NCBI GenBank assembly: GCA_963971305.1
Contig: OZ020305.1
Coordinates: forward strand, 46,771,750 to 46,835,749
Source of the DNA: Arcuatula senhousia
Taxonomy: Eukaryota; Mollusca; Bivalvia; Mytilida; Mytilidae
Length of the DNA stretch: 64,000 bases
Direction of reading: 5' to 3'
In this document: piece after piece, positions 49,401-61,400 of the stretch
Numbering within the stretch: the stretch's first letter is position 1
Layout: each line of letters starts with the position of its first letter
Position numbers and translations under genes: made by a program
The notes under the pieces: model-generated
Seen by the model: only the letters and a program-made list of their open reading frames with translations
What the model was told of the DNA's origin: nothing
Databases searched by the model: none

Positions 49401-52400
49401 TTGTGTAAGTGTACAATGTTTCATGGGCATCATTAATGGGAATTTGGAAATAAAATGTTTAATGGCAATAATTGTTCAACAACTAAATAATACATACCTT
49501 TGTATTTTGGTCTTGTTGATGACTCATCATCTGATCCTAAATCTTCTATTTTTCTTTTCTTTGCCCTCTAAAACAGAAAGAGTTAAGTAGTGAAAAGTTT
49601 TTTTCTTTACACACTGTGAATGAGAGAGACAGAAAATTGATTCATAATATTTTCATCCCTGATGAGGAACAAACCACAAACCTTAATGCTTATTTATAAA
49701 CAAAAGAAACACATGGATGATGGAAGTCAACAGATTATTGTTTTTCGGGGAATTTAGGGCTGTTCCAGAATTAAATGTGTGGGGAGGGGGGTCGGTAGAT
49801 ACTTTTTTTTTACCCCACCACCCATCTAATAATAATTAATTTTTTATTATTGTTTCTTGACAAAATCTTTCTCAAACACCCACCACATATGTAATAGAAG
49901 TTACTCCCGACACCCCCCCCCCCAACGTAAAATTATGGAACAGCCCTAAAAAACAGAGCATAAATTATAAATCATTTATTACCTTATTGCCTACTCCCTC
50001 TATTGCTTGGAACAAATCCTCTAGATCTTCATCATCCGACATCTTACCCCGTCCTTTCTTAGGACCTAAAATATTCATATCAAAGACAGTAATTAAGAAT
50101 TGTCTCAAGTTTAATATCATAAAACAGCATGTAATATCCCATCACATTTGTATAAATTGGCATACAATAATGTTAGATTTTCCAGAAATCAAACTTGTTC
50201 ATTTTTTAATTATTAAAAAAGTGTGAAGAATGTCTTAAAAAATCTGTCTGCAAATATTTAAGTTATTTTATGGAACCTTCATAGATATCATATATAAATA
50301 TCTCAATTCCTGTCTTTTTCATATTATGATGACAAATTATAGAAAAATAATGTTGGGTCTTAATTCATGTCAAGATGTTGTTTTATGAAACTTAATGTAT
50401 AATATAATAGCGAGCACAGCTCGTTGCAGAGAGCTCTAAAAAAAATTTTGCCCAATGCGGATATAGATTTTTTTCGTCCAGATATGCTTCTCACAGTTTA
50501 TACAGGTCCAGTGTGAATTAGAAAATAGTTACCAATTTTGCTACTCGCCTTCCGAAAATTTTCTATGTAAATATAGAACAAGGAGAAAAATATTCTGATG
50601 ACGATGAGTTACTTCATTTTTTAACCCTTACTATGCTGACTTGTTTTTCCAAAAAAAATCAGTCAATGCTGAATTGTTTTAAGAAATCATACAAAATATT
50701 AGTAGGTTTCTTTAAATGGTCATATCTTGCTTGTAAGTGCTTATTAAAAGCTAAAAATTTGGTATGTTATGTTAAAATAATATTTCTATGACTTAACATA
50801 AAAAGAAATTTTTTGGGGTAAAATCTGGTTACCATGGCAACCGTTTAAATAAGAATTTTTAAGAAAAACTAAGAATTCTTCGAAATGCTAAACATAAATG
50901 AATAGACAAGCAAGAAAATTTGTTGTATGTGAATTTTACAACTTTTATAAAGTATTTTTCTATGAATTAATAATAGTCAATGCATAATTTTTACTTATCA
51001 AACATTTATGATGCAAATAAAACCTCTCATTGCTGAATTGTTTTTGAAGTTTTGTTAAATATAGGCATGCTTTTTTAAAGGTTCATATCTTTGTTATTGA
51101 TGCTTACATAAAGCTAAAATTTTGGTATGTTAGATAGAATTAATAGTGCTATATCAATGCATTCCTAAAATACATTTACTTATAATGTCTGGTTACCATG
51201 GCAACCATTTTATCAGAAAAAAATTGGAAAATTCTTTATATGGTTGTTTTTATCTCTATCAGCAATACTATAATTCCTTTAAAGTGTTCTTAGCAGATAG
51301 ATAGCGTGAGTCTTTAATATAAAAAACAAAATTGAGTCCTATTTTCAGGCAATGTTGACGAATACTGCTTTTTAGGGTTATTTTTTCATTTAAACCAATG
51401 AACAAAAACAATGAAATCTATATTTTTCATTGACATAACTTACCTATTTCTAAGCAGATAAAATTCACAGCTGGTTGTTTAGATGATATAACGGTGGGTT
51501 GTTTGTAAATTAAGAAACAAATAATACCATGCTAAGGTTGAAGGTCATTTGCCAAGGTCAAACTTGTGTTTAGGGAATGAATTTGTTATTGCATTTTTCT
51601 GTTCAAAATTTGTACTTTGTGTTTTTGTCTTGTATGGTAAGTGCATAATATATATATGTTAAAACTACTTCTTCTTGTTTATATTTAGGGTAATTGCAGC
51701 ACATATCTTCCATAAACATGCAGTTTTAAATAAAAGGAACAACCATACCAAACCAGTGTTTCAAGCATCATATCCAAACCACAAAAGTACATTTTTTCTG
51801 AGATTTTGATTTACATTTTCTTACAATGCATAAAATTGCTCATGGGAACAGGAACTTACTTCGTACTCATTCGGAACACATTCACTGAGATTCATATTGT
51901 GTTATTAATAGTGCTGTATATATATACCAGAAGAAACAATTACATATATCCTCATAATCAACGGTCAAAGTGTACATATTTTTTATATGATTTATTTCAT
52001 ATTGCGTTCACTTTTATTCACCATTCCTTGCTTTTTCATAAATCATTTTTTAAATTGTTTAGGTAAATTTGGTTGATGCAAAAATATATTAACTAGAATA
52101 GGATATAAGGTTGCTGTTAGCTAGCTGTTTACCATTCACACCATTGCAGATTGTTTAAATTAAGGTCTATATCATAGGCTGTGTTATGTATACTTATTTC
52201 ACACTTCATTATCATCTATAAATGAACATTTTACTCCACATCATTATTTTTCAGAATGCAGAAAATGAATCTGTTGTTTTAGAAGACTCTTGCAGATGAA
52301 GCCTTACAAAATAAAAACAAATTGGAATTAGTTTTGTTATCATTAGAAAGTGACATTTTTTACAAATTAAATTGGACAATGTTGATAATGTATTTATTCC

Positions 52401-55400
52401 TCATCAGTTGGCTGGTTAGCTGCCTTCCACCTCTTGTAAGCCAAGACATACTTTTTGTTGGAGTGAAACAGTTTGAAGCAAGGATCAAGGCAGAGAGACA
52501 CATTGCAGACCTCACATTCATAAACAGTTTCGCGACCTGGTCGCTTTCTTTTTTGGCCTATTAGGTCTGCATTGGTTCTCTCTGCCTCGTTACATACTCA
52601 ACATAAGCGAGCAAGGTTTCTCTTTCTGCCATCGGTTTTGATTCTGGAAATGAAATGTCTTCCAGTCAGCCTTTCAAGTTCTTGTGGCACCTTACATGGT
52701 CTGCCAGGCCTCACAATCATATTTACATCCATCTGATTGTCAGTGACGATTTCAGTGACCAGTTTCCTTCGGAACAATCTATGCGTGATGTTTGAGTTAG
52801 GGTTCTTGGATTTAAAAAGAATGTATGAGTTTAAGATAGCTATGGACAGAAGATGAAAGAAAACTTTTTTCCACCATTTAAAAGATTTGACAACCGAGTT
52901 AGTATAAGCAATCATCTGATCAGAACGGTCAACGCCTCCCATGTACTTATTATACTGGACAACCATTGATGGTTTCAAAACATCCTGACCAGTTGTTGCA
53001 TCCCTTCGGCGTGTTGCTACAAGCTCTGAACTGTGAACTGTGGAAAGCAAAAAGACAGGTTTTCCATCCTTAAACTTAATACACTCCAAAGGTCCATTGT
53101 TCATAACTGCTAAATCACCTCTGTTGGCAAGAGCTTTTGATTTCAGTTCATCTGGAATACCTCTACGGTTACATCGAACTGTACCTGTTGCGTTAATCCC
53201 AAGTTCATATAAATCCCAGAAAAGTTGCGGAGAAGAATAGTAGTTGTCACAGTACAAGTTGTAGCCTTTGTCAAAAAATCCTCTCATCAGATCCATCACC
53301 AAATCATAGGTAGCACCATAAACACTCGGACCATTAACAGATTTACCAGTGTAAGGTTTAAATTTACAAACGTACCCATTTGTTGAGTCGGAAACCATGT
53401 AAGCTTTAATTCCATACTTCACTGGCTTATCAGGACTATAAACACGAAAAGCAAGATTGCCACGCCACGGAATCATTCCTTCATCAAGAGATATAAATTG
53501 GTTGGGAGTATAAGTAGAAAAGAAACGGTTTACCATGCGGATATATATGCTGCCAAGTTTAAAAAGAGGGTTGTGTCCAGGTTGACCACGAGGAGTGTTG
53601 TTGTCATTGTCAGCCAGATGGAAGTATGAAGTCAGGAGAAGGAATCTATCTCTAGGCATAGTAGCAGGAAAAAAAGGTGTGGACATTACTGGATCTGTGC
53701 TCCAATACTCATTCACATGTGCTTTTGAAATGAGACCCATCATAATAATAATAGCTATATAGCGCTTCACTTCAATGGCTGTTGTGTTTACCCATTTTCG
53801 GAATCTAGAAAATGGTCCTAAATTGGGATTTTTATCAAGATGTTGTTGTGCATATCTGTTGGTTTCTGTTGCCATCTCCTCAAAATCATCATCATCCATA
53901 AAAAGACTGAAGTATGAAGATATAGAACTTTCATTTCTGACCTCTCTTTTTAAGCCACAATTCTGTTGGAAGGGGATGCCTGAAATTAATGGATCTCTCC
54001 GTCCATCTGACCACTGATCCCCGTCAAAAAGATCATTGCGTTCTCCCTCGGGAACATCTGGAACAGCTTCATCATCTCCCTCATCATTGTCAAAGCCTTC
54101 AAACTCTTGTTCACTGTCAGTGTCGGCAAATATTTCATTGATATTGTTTTCATCTTCAGCCATATTGTAAGGATTTGTGAAAGATGTAAACAGTGGAAAC
54201 GCCCCTTTTATGTTTACGGTGAAGGAAGGAAAATGAGTGGAAAGTTTGGAAAAAAATGAGAAAGAATAAGAAAAGTATGGAAAATATAATGCAAATTTAT
54301 TCACAAAACCAAGGAAAAGTGACAATCCAACTAAATAAGCAGACGACCGAATTGTAGAGAAACTAGAAAAACTGTGAGCCACAGCTCACAAATAAATACC
54401 CCCCACCCCCCAAAAAAATTAATCAGATAAAATTTAGCATAAGAGATGCACATCTACATTATGTCACAAAAATTGTGTGTAGGTTTCATGAAAATCCATC
54501 AAGGAGTTTAGGAGGAGTTGCAGATAAGAGATGGGCACCCCCATGTAGTCGAATGGCTGAGTCCATGTATTGCTTTGGGAAACCCCCAAAAATCATTCTG
54601 GTCAAATTTTCAAATAGTAGGTGCACATCTATATTATGTAACAAAGATTGTGTAAAAGTTTCATGACAATCCATCAAGGGGTTTAGGATGAGTTGTGGAT
54701 GAGAGATGGGTACCCCTATGTAGTCGAATGGCTAAGTCCATGTTTTGCTATGGGAAACCCCAATAATCATTCTGATCAAATTTTAAAATAGTAGATGCAC
54801 ATCTACATTTTGTCAGAACAATTGTGTAAGTTTCATGAAAATCCACCAAGGGGTTTAGGAGGAGTTGCGGATAAGAGATGGGTACCCCCATGTAGTCGAA
54901 TGGCTAAGTCCATGTTTTGCTATGGGAAACCCCAATAATCATTCTGATCAAATTTTAAAATAGTAGATGCACATCTACATTTTGTCAGAACAATTGTGTA
55001 AGTTTCATGAAAATCCACCAAGGGGTTTAGGAGGAGTTGCAGATAAGAGATGGGTACCCCCCATGTAGTCGAATGGCTAAGTCCATGTTTTGCTATGGGA
55101 CAGCCCAAAAATCATTCTGATCAAATTTTAAAATAGTAGGTGCACATCTGCATTATGTCACAAAGATTGTGTGTAAGTTTCATGAAAATCCATCAAGGGG
55201 TTTAGGAGGAGTTGCGGATAAGAGATGGGTACCCCCATGTAGTCGAATGGCTTAGTCCATGTTTTGCTATGGGAAACCCCAAAAATCATTCTGATCAAAT
55301 TTTAAAATAATAGGTGCACATCTACATTATGTCACAAAGATTGTGTGTAAGTTTCATGAAAATCCACCAAGGGGTTTAGGAGGAGTTGCGGATAAGAGAT

Positions 55401-58400
55401 GGGTACCCCCATGTAGTCGAATGGCTAAGTCCATGTTTTGCTATGGGAAACCCCAAAAATCATTCTGATCAAATTTTAAAATAGTAGGTGCACATCTACA
55501 TTATGTCACTAAGATTGTGTGTAAGTTTCATTAAAATCCACCAAGGGGTTTAGGAGGAGTTGCGGATAAGAGATGGGTACCCCCATGTAGTCGAATGGCT
55601 AAGTCCATATTTTGCTATGGGAAACCCCAAAAATCATTCTGATCAAATTTTAAAATAATAGGTGCACATCTACATTATGTCACAAAGATTGTGTGCAAGT
55701 TTCATGAAAATCCACCAAGGGGTTTAGGAGGAGTTGCGGATAAGAGATGGGTACCCCCATGTAGTAGAATGACTAAGTCCATGTTTTGCTATGGGAAACC
55801 CCAAAAATCATTCTGATCAAATTTTAAAATAGTAGGTGCACATCTACATTATGTCACAAAGATTGTGTGTAAGTTTCATGAAAATCCACCAAGGGGTTTA
55901 GGAGGAGTTGCGGATAAGAGATGGGTACCCCCATGTAGTCGAATGGCTAAGTCCATGTTTTGCTATGGGAAACCCCAAAAATCATTCTGATCAAATTTTA
56001 AAATAGTAGGTGCACATCTACATTATGTCACAAAGATTGTGTGTAAGTTTCATGAAAATCCACCTAGGGGTTTAGGAGGAGTTGCGGATAAGAGATGGGT
56101 ACCCTGAAGTATAACGGAAGGACGGACGGAAGGACGGACGGACACCCCTATCACTATATACCCCCCACTTTTGAAGTGGGGGGTATAAAAACTTGGAGTC
56201 ACGTTTTACTTCCGCTGTCAAAGTAATTTTCTAATTGTGAAAAAAACCAACAATTACGACTTGACAATTGCAATCAATCCGTTTTATATGACATTTATAT
56301 TCATAAGATTATTAAACATTCCATAAACCGACCTGTCAGTTCCTAAAACATAGTAAAATCATTATTTTATTTCATTCATTTCACTCTGTCTGTGTGTCAT
56401 TTTCTGTTTTGATTTTTCGGAACTCCTAAAAAAATCAATAATAAAATCGAAAAAATTTACAAAACGAAATTTAAAGTAAGAGGCGAGGGAATTGAAAATA
56501 AAGCTTGGAGAAGAAGATGAAATAGCATTAAAACCGAATTTTAACATTTCCAAATGATATCCACTCCTTTCTTATTGAAATTTCCAGATAAATTACATAA
56601 AGGGGAGCTACTCCATTCAACTTTTGTGGGGAAATACGTACTCGGACTTTAAATATAGTTTCACAATTAATTAAAATAGTGTAATAACCATATTACAGGT
56701 AAGCCTGTATCCATAATCTTCTTTAATTATAATTTTTATTGAGATTAATGACGATTTTTTATTTGAAAATGACTTTATTTGAAATTCCCACTGCGACTGT
56801 CACATGGCAGATGTGCCAATAATTATTTTTAGAACTTTAGGTGTTTTCCAAAGCTTTAATTGTACGTTTCAATATAATTCGGCTTCAAAATCGACTGAGA
56901 TGATGTTTAATTAATAAATTATCAAGTAATAACGTTTTCAGACGAATTTAGACAATTTTATTGATAAAAAAACATACAGAATGTCAAACGACGTCAAACC
57001 CGTATATATACGGGATCCGCAGTGAGCGTGACGTTACTCATCCCGTATATATACGGGAACCGCATGGCTAGGGTTAAGTAAACAATTTTTTTTTTTTTTA
57101 ACATTTATCTTTTTTACGCTCATTCGCCGCAAGTATCTAGTCCCAAACTAAACATTCTAGAAAATGAACTTAATAAAATAAAAATAACTACGGTCAAAAC
57201 AGTTATCTTTTGCATCAAAAGTGTCCATGTCTTTTCGGGAATGGGTTCCTTTAGATCTTATATTCTGAACTCTAAACGATTTTATTCCTCAATTGAAGCA
57301 TGAAACTCCTTCATATGAAGGCTAAAAAGAGGATCGATCCATCTATGATGTTTCATGGTAAAAATAAAATTAAGCAGATCATTAAACAACTCAAAAGGTA
57401 TGTAAAAATACAATTAAGCTGATCATTGACAACTTATATTTTTGCTGTGCTTGCATTTAGGCAATGCCTACCTCATATTAGAATTTAGGAACTACATGTT
57501 CACCAAGATGTATAAACAACTTCAAGGCTGGTTCTAGGGTGAGTTTAGATTGCATAAAATATGCCAGAATTGCAATAACTTTAAAGGTCCTTTTGCCAAA
57601 AGAGTCAAATTTCTACAATTTTTTTTTCAAGGTTTATGGGGGCAAATGTCCCCTCTTCTCTTTCTGACTCTCTTGGTGAACTAAAACTGTTAACACAGGC
57701 TTATTTTGGACTATATTATATGTACATGTATAAGGACCAAAGAAATTTAAAAAAACAAATCAAATTAGTTTGAAGAGTGAAAAAAACAAACAAAAAAACA
57801 CACACAAAAAAAACAAGTAAAAAGTGAGTGAGCTCACAAAAGGATACCCCCTTCATATTGGACTCTGTACTGCCAAAAAAAAAACCAAGTCCAATTATCT
57901 CCCCTTAATGATATCTGAGAGCGATAAAAATTTTTCATGCACATCTACATGTGATATACTTCCTTCATATAAAGTTTCATCAAAATCTGTCAAGCAGTTT
58001 AGGAGGAGTTGCGCTAACAGGGTCTCCAGTTGAACACTATATTTTTAAAAGTCTAAGTCCAATTATCTCTCCTGAATGATATCTGAGAGCGATGAAAATT
58101 CTTCATGCACATCGACATATGATGTACTCCCTTCATGTAAAGTTTCATCAAAATTTGTTGAGTGGTTTAGGCGGAGAATCCCCTACGAGGTGTGGCCAGA
58201 CAGACAGACAAACAGGGTGTTTCCTATATTTAATACCCCCCCCACAACTTTGTTTGCAGGGGGCATAAAAACAGAGAGGTAAAATATCATAGCCTTAATT
58301 CATAAAAAGTATTTACCTTCTTCATCACTTTCCTCTGTTATAATCAGTCTACCATCTGGTGCCATCTTAAAGCCATCCTCCTTTGTTTTCTTAGGTTTAC

Positions 58401-61400
58401 TATTGTCTGACACCTTGTCAGGTCTAGTAGCTGGAATAAAAAGAACATATCAATAAGATGTGATGCCTGCCTTGCAAGATATATTAATCCTTGACAAACC
58501 CAAACACTATATGCCAGCCAGTCACAAAAAATATTCTTAATAAGTAGGATTTATTCAAAGAATTTTAAAATTAAAAATTAGGATGAATTCCCCTTTAAAC
58601 AAATGTTTGTAATAGCACTACAAAATGACCCTTTTTTAATCACCCATCATTCATGAAAACCAATAATTAACTCAGTACAAGTTTTATTTACTATGAAAAT
58701 CTAAAATTCTTTATAAGTTACATGCATTAACAGTCTTGTTTCATTCACCAAAAACTCACCCAATATTTTCTTCGATGCATTTGTATCCATAAAATCAACA
58801 ATATCATCAGCTCCTTCTTGTAACCATGCCAACTTAGCTTTGATGGAATCTTTGTTGGTTTTCTTAGACCTTTGACCTTTTGATTTTTTAGTATCCTCTT
58901 CTTCCATTTCAGAATCAGTATCTCTGAGTAGATCATCTACACTGAAAATATATTAAGTTGTTTGTTTAAGATTTATGTATTAGTAAGATATCGTGATATT
59001 TTTCATACCCCCTGCTTCATGAGCAGTGGGTATAGAGAATCTTTCCTTACAGAGTTCCTATTTTATAATTATATTTTTCAAATTTTGTGGCTTCCCATAG
59101 TCATCCTTCGACTTTTGCCATTGAACAAATGGGGATTAGAGGAATTAGGGGTACTTATTTTTCTACCTTATTCAATTTCTCTTTTAGTTCAAATCTCTGT
59201 TTAAAATATTTTTTAACATCTATTTATAGTTCATTTCAATAGAAAGATGCAAACTCATTCTTATAATTTTAAATGTAGATAAATCTGAATACAAAATTTA
59301 TACCTGACACTATGAAATGCTACGAAACTTCAAACTTAAAACAGAAATTATTATGTAAAGAACAATATTGAAGACTCAATTTACAGATGTTAAACATCTA
59401 GTTTTCTCCATTAGCGTAACAAAAGGAGTTGAAAGACTTTATCTTTCAAAAGAAAAAATCATATTTCAAGGCCCCCATAATTCCATGTAGATTTGAATGG
59501 AACCTTTCATTGAGGTACCTATCAGGTCTTGCTTTCATGTGTTCATCTTCACTGTCACTCTCATCTTCTTCCTTGTTTTCATTCTTCTTTTTCTTGTTTC
59601 TTTCCTGAGTCTTTCTTACATTCATAAGAACCTTTTGTATGCTCTCTGGTGCCATGCCAAATATGGTTTCATATCTAAATAAACATAAATGAAGAAAGTT
59701 TTTATGCTAAGTCCATAAACAAGAAATAGATACAAGGACGGATCAAAATTTGGAACATGTACTTCCAATATATAGGACCTTATACTTAAGTTAATTAATT
59801 TCATGTGGATGGAAAAGGGTTATGAAATGTTTTAACCATAAACCACTATTCTTGAAATATGACTTTAGTGGGTAAAAAGAAAGTGGACAAGCAACAGATC
59901 TTAAAGTGGTTCTTGTAATACAGGACCTAAAACAAACAGATAAGTAATTTTACCCAAATTTCTTGATAAGTTTTGCATAGATCTCTTTAGCTTTAAATCT
60001 GAGATGATGTCTACAATCCTCCTTCATTCCTGTCAGGCTTTTCATCTGAAATTAGTTATAAATAAACATAAAAATGTTTATTTAAATGGTTGTCTTTGTA
60101 TATATATTTCAAATTATTTATATTGATTGAAACACACAGGAAATGATACATATTTCTAGATATCAGTATATTTAGTATATTTCTTATATCCCTTTAAAGT
60201 GAGAACATCAAGGGTATATTGAATTTTACTTGAAAACAAATATTTATAAACTTTAATGAAGTTTCTTCATATCCTATTTGTTTTTTTTTGTAGATTACAT
60301 CTGTATAGTCAAAATATTCCTAAGAGCTAACTCGACATAATTCTGTATCCATACATTTACTAAAAACATACTTATTTTCTTGTGTACACTCTCAAACATG
60401 TTCACTGGTACTTAGATTCATGCTTTCTTTAAAAATTGTATTCATTTCATTTAAATCACTTTTTTTTTGCAGATACATTTATGTAATTTGGTGAAACAAG
60501 TAATACAGTGAGCAAGCTCATAAAATGATACCCCCTCTTCATATTGGACTCTGTACTGTAAACAAAATCTCAAGTCCAGTTACTCCCCTCACCGAGAGCA
60601 ATACAAATTGTTCATGCACATCTAAAGATGATGTACTTCCTTCATGTAAATTTTCATTAAAATCCATCAAGTGGTTTTGGAGGAGTTGCGCTTATGGGGT
60701 CTCCCATTGAATAATGTATTTAAAAAGTCTAAGTCCAATTATCTCCCCTGAATGATGTCTGATTGCAATGAAAATTCTTCATGCACATCTTCATATGAAG
60801 TACTTCATTCATGTAAAGTTTCATCAAAATCCTTTGAGCAGTTGAGGAGGAGTTGCACTTATGAGGTGTCCCATTGAATAATGTATTTAAAAAGTGTAAG
60901 TCCAATTATCTCCGCTGAATGATGTCGAGTGCGATGAAAATTCTTCATGCACATCTACATATGATGTACTTTCTTTATATTAAGTTTCAGCAAAATCCTT
61001 CAAGCAGTTAGGAGGAGAAACGCTTAAGAGTTGTGTGGACAGAGGCACAGACGGACGGACAGACAGACAGACAGGGTGTTTCCTACATACCCCCCAAACT
61101 TTGTTTGCAGGGGGTATAAAAAGGCAGAAGGCAAAATCTGATAACAACATAATGAAATCAGGTAAATGGCAAGCATGAACAATACATATACACATTTTCT
61201 TCCTGTTTATAAAACAATATGGTGACAAAAAATATTTATTAAATATATTACACATAATTATGCAAAGACAATCTTTGGATCATCTTTAACAATTTAATGG
61301 TTTAAACTACATAGAGAATTTGTTACAGCTTGTAACTTACAATATCCTTCAGATGACATGCTAAAGTAACATCTGGGAAAGCTGAGAGCAAAACTTTGAT

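Larger units (their letters stand above)
50621..57077. mobile_element. piggyBac element, proposed TTAA-bounded extent
   Basis: TTAACCCTTACTATGC at 50621 and, inverted, TTAACCCTAGCCATGC ending at 57077 give TTAA target sites and CCCT termini. Both are hallmarks of piggyBac. The only piggyBac transposase in the window lies between them. The span (6.45 kb) is long for the family but includes a later 1.8-kb pearl-like insertion (54375-56190). Subterminal sequence is structured: a duplicated X-box-like block on the left and two palindromes on the right. The TIR match beyond the first 16 bases is weak, so the right boundary is the less certain one. In an RRP12 intron. Confidence 0.5.

Noticed and set aside
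54486..55108. Short frames in the 173-bp array
   Set aside because: The same peptide recurs with the monomer period and is broken by indels; repeat artefact.
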